DNA of 35,360 bases from a bacterium (GTDB lineage: Bacteria > Patescibacteriota > Patescibacteriia > JACPHY01). This document shows positions 23,854-30,306 of this stretch, piece after piece (the stretch's first letter is position 1; each line of letters opens with the position of its first letter). The notes below the pieces were generated by a model. The model did no database searches. It was given only the letters and a program-made list of their open reading frames with translations, and was not told the origin of the DNA. Made by a program: the position numbers and the translations under genes. The DNA lies in assembly GCA_030647005.1 (NCBI GenBank), contig JAUSKG010000005.1:1-35360 (forward strand). The letters are read 5' to 3'.

Positions 23854-25011
23854 CTACGGGGCTGCAGGGAGACGATACGGCACGAGCGTTCGCTCGAAAA
23901 TTTCCTGGAGCTGTCGCAAGCTGTCGAGCTCCACAAATTCATCAGCCGCGTGCATGTTATCACCCGTCGGGCCGATGATCGCGCACGGGACGCCGAGCTG
24001 TGAGGAGAGGAGCTGCACGTCCGAGTACCCGCTTGCACCGATGTCTTCAAACTCCACGGAACCGAGTGTCGCGTGCACGGCATCGGTGAGCGGCTTGAGC
24101 GCCTCGTGCGCGGTCTGGAATCCGCGGAAGTCAAAACGCTTCACGACGCGCTCGACGTGGCACCCGGCCTCCTCGACACCGCGACGGAATGCATCAATGC
24201 AGTGCTCCGCGTGCATGGAGGGGACGGTGCGGATCTCGATGATGCCGCGCGCGTAGTCCGGAATGATGTTGCCATCCTCCGCGAGAATCGCATACTCACC
24301 GTCGAGACCACGGAACTGGCCGGCACGCAGCGACGCGATGTTGCGCGTCGTGCGTCCCAACGTCGGATCGGTGTGCTGTTCGGTGAACTCGTCCATCCGC
24401 CGCACACCGTGGAGGAACGCCTTGAGCGCGCTCTGCCCCGTCCACGGACGCGCCGCGTGCCCGCACTTGCCGCGCACGATCGCAGTGAACTCCGTGATCC
24501 CGCGACAGCCCGAACGCACGCGGAGATTGGTCGGCTCGATGGCGATTGCGAGCTTCGGCTTCGCGCGGCTCCGCTCGATGGCGAGAAAACGACGCATCCC
24601 ATGGAAGTCATACTCCTCATCGCAGTAGAGGAGGTACCCAACGCCGCGCGTCGCGCCCATGCGCGCCGCCGCAGCGAGGAGCGCGACGATGCCGCCCTTC
24701 ACGTCGTACGCACCGCGTCCGTAGCAACGCCCGCCGTCCATCTCGCCCGTCACGCGGTACTCCCACCCCGTGCCTGGCGGCACGCAGTCCAGATGCCCTA
24801 CAAAGAGCATCTCCATCGGCGAACCGTCCGTCGCAAAAATGTTGAAGCGATTGCCGTCTACGTGCTGCTGGTTCACCTTGAGCCACGGCAGCTCTCGCTG
24901 GATGACATCGGAGAAGAACGCGCTCACGCCGGACTCCACATCGGGGTTGTCCGGAGTACGCCAACACGGAATGGCGAGCGTGCGTTCGAGGAGTGATGGT
25001 GCGTCAATCAT
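23854..25011 (-). CDS. M20-family metallopeptidase/deacylase (ArgE/DapE-like), 385 aa
   Basis: This is a two-zinc hydrolase of the M20 family. The ligands and catalytic residues are seen in order: H73 and D75 in VGHLDCVP, D103 in GRGAYDVKGG, the E132-E133 pair in CDEEYD, E159 in IEPTN, and the last histidine in GDNMHAADEF. The lid/dimerisation domain starts near GCRGITEFTAIVRGKCGHAARP. ArgE, DapE and peptidase members cannot be separated from this alone. The start at 25011 (GCTATG) follows a strong promoter by about 22 nt. It is a single gene, convergent with the PepE-like gene. Confidence 0.88.
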   Translation of the reverse strand: MIDAPSLLERTLAIPCWRTPDNPDVESGVSAFFSDVIQRELPWLKVNQQHVDGNRFNIFATDGSPMEMLFVGHLDCVPPGTGWEYRVTGEMDGGRCYGRGAYDVKGGIVALLAAAARMGATRGVGYLLYCDEEYDFHGMRRFLAIERSRAKPKLAIAIEPTNLRVRSGCRGITEFTAIVRGKCGHAARPWTGQSALKAFLHGVRRMDEFTEQHTDPTLGRTTRNIASLRAGQFRGLDGEYAILAEDGNIIPDYARGIIEIRTVPSMHAEHCIDAFRRGVEEAGCHVERVVKRFDFRGFQTAHEALKPLTDAVHATLGSVEFEDIGASGYSDVQLLSSQLGVPCAIIGPTGDNMHAADEFVELDSLRQLQEIFERTLVPYRLPAAP

Positions 25012-25039
25012 AGCGGCGGGGTTCGTTCTGCACTCCACC

Positions 25040-25069
25040 ACTATACGGCGCAAACCGCCGCGCTGTCAA
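25040..25069 (-). promoter_or_regulatory. promoter of the M20 peptidase gene
   Basis: TTGACA (25069-25064), an 18-nt spacer and TATAGT (25045-25040) make one of the best promoters in the window. Confidence 0.75.
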
Positions 25070-25087
25070 GCATTGGACATCACCGCG

Positions 25088-25297
25088 TCACGATCGCGTC
25101 CACCACCAATCGGAGTTGCACTCGCCGTTCATGAGGAACGGTGCACGCTTGTGCGTGCCTGACTGCTCATCCCCGCGCTCGGCGGAATCGCCATCGGAAG
25201 CGACCGCATCGGGCGCGTCCACGCGCACCGGCAAGACCTCCGGCTTCGTCGTCTGTCCCGCGAGTCCACCGTACCGCATCCACATCGTTGTACACAT
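25088..25297 (-). CDS. small orphan protein, 69 aa
   Basis: No family is recognised. It starts MCTTMWMRYGG, is acidic and hydrophilic in the middle (DAPDAVASDGDSAERGDEQ) and ends NGECNSDWWWTRS with three tryptophans. Codon third positions are strongly G or C, like the real genes around it. GGAGG lies five bases before the ATG, which decides this start. It has no membrane segment. It lies downstream of a large hairpin (25350-25410) and two other tiny ORFs on the same strand. A GTG-started frame (25418-25167) overlaps it in another phase and looks less gene-like. Confidence 0.5.
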   Translation of the reverse strand: MCTTMWMRYGGLAGQTTKPEVLPVRVDAPDAVASDGDSAERGDEQSGTHKRAPFLMNGECNSDWWWTRS

Positions 25298-25349
25298 CAC
25301 ATCCTCCGCTCAGTACTCGACGACGAACCGTCGTCATGTTATACCTGAG

Positions 25350-25410
25350 CTGGAGGTGGTTGGACCCATGTCCAAGGGATTCGTCCCAAGGAACACCAAC
25401 CACCTCCAGC
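25350..25410. other. large stem-loop in the small-ORF cluster
   Basis: A perfect 15-bp outer stem (25350-25364 with 25396-25410; GCTGGAGGTGGTTGG and its complement) encloses a further imperfect inner stem around TCCC/GGGA. It lies between the 7-codon ORF and the 69-residue gene. It has no T-run, so a structural or regulatory RNA role is as likely as termination. The stem sequence itself contains GGAGG-like motifs. Confidence 0.7.
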
Positions 25411-25431
25411 CGTTTCACTGCAACTCCGACA

Positions 25432-25455
25432 CTACCCGTGCGTGATGAACGTCAT
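25432..25455 (-). CDS. possible 7-residue leader peptide ORF
   Basis: ATG ACG TTC ATC ACG CAC GGG TAG encodes MTFITHG. It follows AAAGGAGGTGA, the best Shine-Dalgarno match in the window, at normal spacing. It starts 15 nt after the 61-residue ORF stop and ends 22 nt before the large hairpin. This arrangement resembles a leader peptide, but no function can be shown. Confidence 0.35.
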   Translation of the reverse strand: MTFITHG

Positions 25456-25470
25456 GGTCATCACCTCCTT

Positions 25471-25656
25471 TCAGAACACCTCATCAAACCGCTCGCCATC
25501 TGGCCCATCCGTCACACCACGCGACGAAGTAGGCCAACCGAGCGCATCCGTTCCGCGATCGCTATCGCAATCGCAGTCGTCCGTACGGCGACGGTCTCGA
25601 CCGCGCCCCAGCACGTCACCGCGCTCCGCATCATCGGGCATCTGCGTATCACGCAT
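25471..25656 (-). CDS. small acidic/basic orphan protein, 61 aa
   Basis: No family is recognised. It starts MRDTQMPDDAERGD and is dominated by Asp and Arg, with a central CDCDSD. It is probably disordered. GGAGG five bases before the ATG supports translation. It follows a 14-bp hairpin (25696-25725) and precedes the 7-codon ORF. Its reality depends on that ribosome-binding site and GC-rich third positions only. Confidence 0.4.
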   Translation of the reverse strand: MRDTQMPDDAERGDVLGRGRDRRRTDDCDCDSDRGTDALGWPTSSRGVTDGPDGERFDEVF

Positions 25657-25695
25657 CGTCACCTCCGTTCAATTGGGAAAGAACAACGAACGTCA

Positions 25696-25725
25696 CACAC
25701 CCCGCTTCCTGGGAAGCGGGGTGTG
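25696..25725 (-). terminator. hairpin upstream of the 61-residue ORF
   Basis: A perfect 14-bp stem (CACACCCCGCTTCC with GGAAGCGGGGTGTG) has a 2-nt loop. A T-rich but broken stretch (TTCGTTGTTCTTT) follows on the minus strand. It may terminate a short transcript carrying the 28-codon ORF. Confidence 0.6.
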
Positions 25726-25751
25726 ATCGTTGCACGGTTGGTACGCTTGAT

Positions 25752-25838
25752 CTACTCGATACGCGCGCACACGTCATCACACCCCGCAGGACCGCGGAGA
25801 TGCTTAAACGAGTACCACGTGGAGACACGAGTGATCAT
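25752..25838 (-). CDS. possible 28-residue ORF
   Basis: It starts MITRVSTWYSFKHLRG and has two cysteines near the end. GAGAGG lies only three bases before the ATG. It comes before the hairpin at 25696-25725. Evidence is weak. Confidence 0.25.
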   Translation of the reverse strand: MITRVSTWYSFKHLRGPAGCDDVCARIE

Positions 25839-25914
25839 AGCCCTCTCACCATAGCATCGCGATCATCGCTGTCAAATGGCGCTGTGGAGAACCATCTCCT
25901 CCAGCGTACCGTCG

Positions 25915-27732
25915 TCACATCCGCTCGAGCGGCTCGATGCCGAGGATCGTGAGGCCACGCGCGAGGGTTTGCTGCGCCACTTCCAACAAAATACCTCGCT
26001 GGGCTCCAATATCCACGTCATCAACGAGTACATGTGCATCGCGGTAAAAATCAGCGAAGGTCTTGGCGAACTCGTAGAGAAACTGTGCGAGCGTTGAAGG
26101 GTCGCGCTCGCGTGCGGCACCAACAAGAACATCCTCGAAACGAGCAATCATGCACAGGAGCTGTTTCTCTGAAGGTTGCTCAAAGAGATACTTCCCCGTC
26201 AAACCCCTTCGCATTGATGCCACTCGTGCACCTTCCACTTTCCGCAGAATCGCACACATGCGCGCGTGCGCGTACTGGAGGTATGGCCCGGTCTTGCCAG
26301 AGAACGCCACAGCCGCATGAGGATCAAAGGTCACCGTAGACCGCGGCGAGACGCTGAGAAGCATGAAGCGAAGCGCAGCCATCGCAATGGCGGACGCGCG
26401 CGCGCGATCGCCATTGCGCGCGACGATCGGCGGCTCGTCCGTCCCCGCGTCCGGCTCGCCTGGCACCGGATCTTCTCGCCGCGCGATCTCCTCCTCCGCA
26501 AGCTGCGTGATCTTTGCGATGAGGTCGTCCGCATCCACTACCGTCCCCTCGCGCGACTTCATCTTCCCCTCCGGGAGGTTCACCATCTCATACGAGAGAT
26601 GCTCAACCGTTGGCATCCCGAGCATCGTGAGGATCGCATTGAGCTGCTTGAAGTAGTAGTCCTGCTCCACGGCGGTAATGACGATCTGTCGCGCACCACC
26701 GTCGTCGCGCGCTTTCGCGGCAACGAGCGCGAGGTCCTGCGTCGCGTACACCGTCGTCCCATCCGCGCGGATGACCACCTTGTCATCGAGCCCCACCGCG
26801 TCGAGCTTCGCGACGGTGTTACCCTTCGCATCATGCGTGAGCGTCCCGCTCGCCACCCCGCGCTCCACGATCGCGCGGCCCTGCTCGTAGATGGCGCTCT
26901 CGCGGTACGTGCGCTCAAACGCGACACCGAGCTTCCCGTACGTCTCCTCGTGCCCCGCGATCACCCAATCCACCATGCGCTGCCAGAGCGCGAGCGTCTC
27001 CTGATCACCGGCCTCCCACTTCCGTACGAGCTCTTGTGCCTCCTCGAGCAAACCCGCGTCGTGCTGCTGCTTCTGATCGAACACGACGTACCAGTTCCCC
27101 ACGAAGTGATCGCCCTTGAGTCCTTCCGACTCCGGCGTTGACCCCGCCCCCCACCGTGCGTATGCGAGCATCGCCTTCGCCATCGCGATCCCACGATCGT
27201 TGAGCAACAGCACCCGCCGCACGGTGTGCCCCGTTGCTTCCAACAGCCGCGCGACCGCCTCACCGTAAAACGCATTGCGCAGATGTCCGAGGTGGAGCGG
27301 CTTATTCGCATTCGGTGAAATGAACTCCAGGATAACCTCCTGACCCTCCCCCTCATCTTGAGGGTCCCGACGCGAGGTCGGGATCCCGGCCGGTTTCCTT
27401 TGGGCTGCAGCGTCGGGAGGAGCTGGAGGGGGTGCGGGTACCGCCAACACGCGCTGCGCCACCTCGCCCGCATCGAGCGTGATGTTGCAGTACGCCCCCG
27501 CAACACCCGCCTGCGCAACGAGCGGATGCGCGGCGAGCGCGTCTGCGATGCGCGATGCGATGGCCTGCGGCTTCTCCGAGAGCTGCTTTCCCAGCACAAA
27601 GCACGGCACCGCGAGGTCCCCCATCGCAGCATCCGGCGGAATTTCAAATGCCAGTGCCTCGATTTCCACCGTCGGCACCGCCCCATGCGCCGCCTCGCGC
27701 AGCTCGTCGAGCATCGTGGACCACACGGACAT
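25915..27732 (-). CDS. argS: arginyl-tRNA synthetase, 605 aa, with a repeat-encoded insert
   Basis: This enzyme charges tRNA-Arg. The N-terminal domain (1-95), the HIGH-type motif HLGH (147-150) in NANKPLHLGHLRNAFYG, the KMSKS-equivalent GKMKSREGTVV and the C-terminal DALR-type anticodon-binding domain (HARMCAILRKVEG to the end) are all present. Between the N-terminal domain and the catalytic core is a Pro/Ala-rich insert. Its part AAAQRKPAGIPTSRRDPQ is encoded by a copy of repeat family 3 (27361-27411). The insert lies in a linker and probably does not disturb catalysis. It starts 3 nt after the tyrS stop, in CATATG context. Confidence 0.95.
   Translation of the reverse strand: MSVWSTMLDELREAAHGAVPTVEIEALAFEIPPDAAMGDLAVPCFVLGKQLSEKPQAIASRIADALAAHPLVAQAGVAGAYCNITLDAGEVAQRVLAVPAPPPAPPDAAAQRKPAGIPTSRRDPQDEGEGQEVILEFISPNANKPLHLGHLRNAFYGEAVARLLEATGHTVRRVLLLNDRGIAMAKAMLAYARWGAGSTPESEGLKGDHFVGNWYVVFDQKQQHDAGLLEEAQELVRKWEAGDQETLALWQRMVDWVIAGHEETYGKLGVAFERTYRESAIYEQGRAIVERGVASGTLTHDAKGNTVAKLDAVGLDDKVVIRADGTTVYATQDLALVAAKARDDGGARQIVITAVEQDYYFKQLNAILTMLGMPTVEHLSYEMVNLPEGKMKSREGTVVDADDLIAKITQLAEEEIARREDPVPGEPDAGTDEPPIVARNGDRARASAIAMAALRFMLLSVSPRSTVTFDPHAAVAFSGKTGPYLQYAHARMCAILRKVEGARVASMRRGLTGKYLFEQPSEKQLLCMIARFEDVLVGAARERDPSTLAQFLYEFAKTFADFYRDAHVLVDDVDIGAQRGILLEVAQQTLARGLTILGIEPLERM
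27378..27403. repeat. repeat family 3, copy inside argS
   Basis: This is the 26-bp core shared with 18976-19001, here on the opposite strand and inside the argS reading frame. The flanking GTCCCGACGCGAGGTCGGGA forms an inverted repeat with it. Confidence 0.75.
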
Positions 27733-27735
27733 ATG

Positions 27736-28938
27736 CTACTTCGCAACCACCCGCACGAAGTGTCGCTTCCCCTTCTGGATCAACACTCCATCCTTGGCTA
27801 CGACGACCACCGCGCTGATATCGCTCATAATACTCCCATCAACCTTCACGCCACGCTGCTGCACCACACGCCGCGCCTCGGCCTTTGAGGGTACGAGTGC
27901 TGCCACCACAAGGAGGTCGAGAATGTTCCACTTGCCACGCTTTACGGGGACGCTCGTCATCTCCTCCGGCATCTCGTGCTTCTGAAACGTCTTCACGAAC
28001 GCCTCCTGCGCCTTGTCTGCATCCTTGACACCATAACGCATGCGCACCAACTCGCGGGCGAGGCGCATCTTGAGGTCGCGTGGATTTGCACCATCCTTCA
28101 ACATCGTGATGATCGCATCCACTTCCTCCATCGGCACGCTTGTACACTGCACGAAGCACGGGACGATGACGCCATCCGGCAGCGCCATGGCCTGACCGTA
28201 CAACTCCGCGGCCGCGACGCCAAGCTCCACCATATTCCCCTCGCTCTTCCCGATCTTCTTCCCGCTCGCGTCCGTCAGGAGCGGCACCGTGATGACGAAC
28301 TTCTCCCGCTCCTGCATCTTCCGCACATAGTCGCGCCCCATGAGCATGTTGAACGTCTGATCCGTCCCCCCGATCTCCACATCCACCTCCATCGCCACGC
28401 TGTCGTAGCCCTGGAGCACGGGGTAGATGAACTCATGCGCGCTGATCGGTTTCCCCTCGCGCATCCGCTCCTGGAACATATCGCGCTCGAGCAGCCGCTG
28501 GACGGTTGTGAGCGACAGCGTTTCCAGCAACTGCTGTGCCGATACCTTATCCCACCACTCGCCATTGCGACGCACGGTGAACCCGCGCGCGAGCACGGCA
28601 CCCGCCTGCTCCTTGTATCGCTTCGCGTTCGCGCGCACCTGCGCACGCGTGAGCTGCACGCGCGTCTTGGACTTGCCCGTCGGATCGCCGATCATGCCCG
28701 TGAAGTCCCCGATGAGCATGATGACCTCGTGTCCGAGATCCTGGAACTGTCGCAACTTCTGCAACACCGTGAGGTGCCCGATGTGCAGCGTGTCCGCCGT
28801 CGGATCAATACCATTGTAGATGCGCAGCTTCTTCCCCGATTCCAGCACCTCCTGCAGCGCATCCGCACTCGGGTACACCGTATCCACGCCTCGGGTGAGA
28901 AGCTCGTTGATAGCTGCGCTGTCTTGTTTTGACTGCAT
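27736..28938 (-). CDS. tyrS: tyrosyl-tRNA synthetase, 400 aa
   Basis: This enzyme charges tRNA-Tyr. The catalytic core has DPTADTLHIGH (HIGH at 52-55), the tyrosine-pocket region IYPVLQGYDSVAMEVDVEIGGTDQTFN and the KMSKS-type loop KIGKS (228-232). The C-terminal S4-like RNA-binding domain (about 335-400; ALVPSKAEARRVVQQRGVKVDG) is present. The order of motifs and length fit the TyrZ type. It is the first gene of a tyrS-argS pair. Repeat copy A lies 18 nt upstream of the start, so its promoter may lie in or beyond the repeat. Confidence 0.96.
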   Translation of the reverse strand: MQSKQDSAAINELLTRGVDTVYPSADALQEVLESGKKLRIYNGIDPTADTLHIGHLTVLQKLRQFQDLGHEVIMLIGDFTGMIGDPTGKSKTRVQLTRAQVRANAKRYKEQAGAVLARGFTVRRNGEWWDKVSAQQLLETLSLTTVQRLLERDMFQERMREGKPISAHEFIYPVLQGYDSVAMEVDVEIGGTDQTFNMLMGRDYVRKMQEREKFVITVPLLTDASGKKIGKSEGNMVELGVAAAELYGQAMALPDGVIVPCFVQCTSVPMEEVDAIITMLKDGANPRDLKMRLARELVRMRYGVKDADKAQEAFVKTFQKHEMPEEMTSVPVKRGKWNILDLLVVAALVPSKAEARRVVQQRGVKVDGSIMSDISAVVVVAKDGVLIQKGKRHFVRVVAK

Positions 28939-28956
28939 ACATCGTTCAATGATTGC

Positions 28957-29046
28957 ACCGTATGAGATTTCTCACTCCGCTACGCTCCGTTCGAAATGAC
29001 AGGATGGTGTCATTTCGACCGAAGGGAGAAATCTCACACGAAACAC
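28957..29046. repeat. palindromic repeat of the TCATTTCGA/GAGAAATCTC family, copy A
   Basis: About 90 bp run from ACCGTATGAGATTTCTCAC to GAAATCTCACACGAAACACT, with the two halves in inverted orientation around GAAATGAC...GTCATTTC. It is nearly identical to copy B (29355-29449) in the same orientation. It supplies the last codons and the TGA of the GIY-YIG gene. Confidence 0.9.
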
Positions 29047-29330
29047 TCTAGCGAAAGGTCACGCAAATCAGGATTCTGTTGCTTGATGAGTGCCCATTTC
29101 TTCATGCGGCTCCACTTCTTGAGCTCTTTCTCACGCGACAGTGCTCCCATGACCTCGTTACAACATTCATAGTACACGAGATCGTGGCACCGGTAGCGTT
29201 TCGTGAAACCGTCCACGATGCCCTCCCGATGTTCGATGACACGACGCGCGAGATCATTCGTCATACCAATATACGAAACGGTCCGCCACTTGTTCATCAT
29301 GATGTAGACGTAGTATGCGCGCTCCTCCAT
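29034..29330 (-). CDS. GIY-YIG domain endonuclease-like protein, 98 aa
   Basis: This is a stand-alone GIY-YIG protein of the small YhbQ/UPF0213-like type. The motif pair is YVYIM (7-11) and YIGMT (20-24), followed by the catalytic-type NDLARRVIEHR with R30, and the conserved glutamate region GALSREKELKKW. Length is typical for the group. The last residues (ECFV) and the stop codon lie inside repeat copy A, and the gene starts 25 nt inside copy B, so it exactly fills the interval between two direct repeats. AAGG lies 9 nt before the start. Whether it is mobile or cuts DNA is not known. Confidence 0.88.
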   Translation of the reverse strand: MEERAYYVYIMMNKWRTVSYIGMTNDLARRVIEHREGIVDGFTKRYRCHDLVYYECCNEVMGALSREKELKKWSRMKKWALIKQQNPDLRDLSLECFV

Positions 29331-29354
29331 ACACTGAGCCCTTGCCCGTAATGT

Positions 29355-29449
29355 ACCGTGTGAGATTTCTCACTCCGCTACGCTCCATTCGAAATGACAC
29401 GAGGGGTGGTGTCATTTCGACCAACGGGAGAAATCTCACACGAAACATT
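29355..29449. repeat. palindromic repeat of the TCATTTCGA/GAGAAATCTC family, copy B
   Basis: This copy is about 95 bp, nearly identical to copy A and in the same orientation. It differs by a few substitutions and about five extra bases in the loop (GAGGGG). The two copies are 308 bp apart and enclose the GIY-YIG gene. Confidence 0.9.
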
Positions 29450-29547
29450 GTTACGAAGCGGGTGACATTGCGTAGTCAGTGCACTCTGCTCGAAACAACG
29501 GCATAAAAACGATTTGTTCCTTCAGTTCTGCATACATCGTTCTGCGT

Positions 29548-30306
29548 TTAGTACACGATCACCCCCTGCCGCCCGAGCTGCTCCCAGTTCTCCAAAAACT
29601 CGTCGAGCTCCCAGTACTGTTCGCCGTAGATGGGATCCATGACGTGGAAACCCTCTACCGCATCGGAACTTCCAGTGTACCCCACCACGACGCGCGTGTG
29701 CTCGCCATCAACGGCGTGCACGATGCGGCCGGAGAGCGTACGCCAGGTGAGATCGCGGCCGCGGCCGTTGACCCCCCAGATAATGACGGGGTTACCGCCA
29801 CTCAGTGCCGTGACGAGCGTGGCTGCGGTGCCGCCTTCGATGACCTCGGCGCGACGGTACGTTCCGGCGACGCGGCCGATGGGGCCTGCGTGCACGCCGT
29901 AGCCCGTTTCGCCCATGATGCCGTCCCGTGCGCCGACGAACGCTTCGTCGGGGTCACCCCACGTGCGTATCCCATTCGCCCAGGTGCTCGGTGTCGGATC
30001 GTACCCGACGCGCTCGAGGAGCTCGTCCTCCGTCACCGCGATGCCACGGTACGCGAGAACCATTTTGAGCACGGCAACCTCGCACGTGAGCGCGTGGTCC
30101 TGCGCGTCGAACGCGATGGCGAGCGCGCGGTACGGCGCGGGCTTGAGCTGGTGATCGTACACGAACTGCCGGAACGACCGCACGACACCCGCGCGGAGGT
30201 TCGCATTCTGCGTGAGCGGCGTCGCAGTGGCGAGTGTCATCGAGGCAACGAGTGCCGCGACCGCCCACCGCATCTTCCGCGGCCACTGATCCTCCTCATG
30301 GGACAT
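29548..30306 (-). CDS. C39-like cysteine peptidase, exported, 252 aa
   Basis: This is a papain-like protein of the peptidase C39_2 type. Cys75 lies in ALTCEVAVLKMVLAYRGI, the place of the catalytic cysteine. His203 is in GEHTRVVVGYTG and Asp224 in HVMDPIYG, completing a plausible triad. An N-terminal hydrophobic stretch (about residues 13-28) probably directs export. The role may be processing or wall-associated proteolysis; the substrate is unknown. The ATG at 30306 (CCTATG) overlaps the valS stop by 11 nt; a GTG two codons upstream is possible. It probably shares a transcript with valS. Confidence 0.8.
   Translation of the reverse strand: MSHEEDQWPRKMRWAVAALVASMTLATATPLTQNANLRAGVVRSFRQFVYDHQLKPAPYRALAIAFDAQDHALTCEVAVLKMVLAYRGIAVTEDELLERVGYDPTPSTWANGIRTWGDPDEAFVGARDGIMGETGYGVHAGPIGRVAGTYRRAEVIEGGTAATLVTALSGGNPVIIWGVNGRGRDLTWRTLSGRIVHAVDGEHTRVVVGYTGSSDAVEGFHVMDPIYGEQYWELDEFLENWEQLGRQGVIVY

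Noticed and set aside
25167-25418. An 83-codon GTG-started frame overlapping the 69-residue ORF
   Set aside because: It runs through the 61-nt stem-loop, ends in an Arg/Gly-rich tail typical of a shadow frame, and competes with a frame that has a GGAGG site and better codon use.
25141-25854. A 237-codon plus-strand frame over the small-ORF cluster
   Set aside because: The product is Arg/Thr/Ser-rich without any domain, has no ribosome-binding site, and is opposite the ORFs that do have one.
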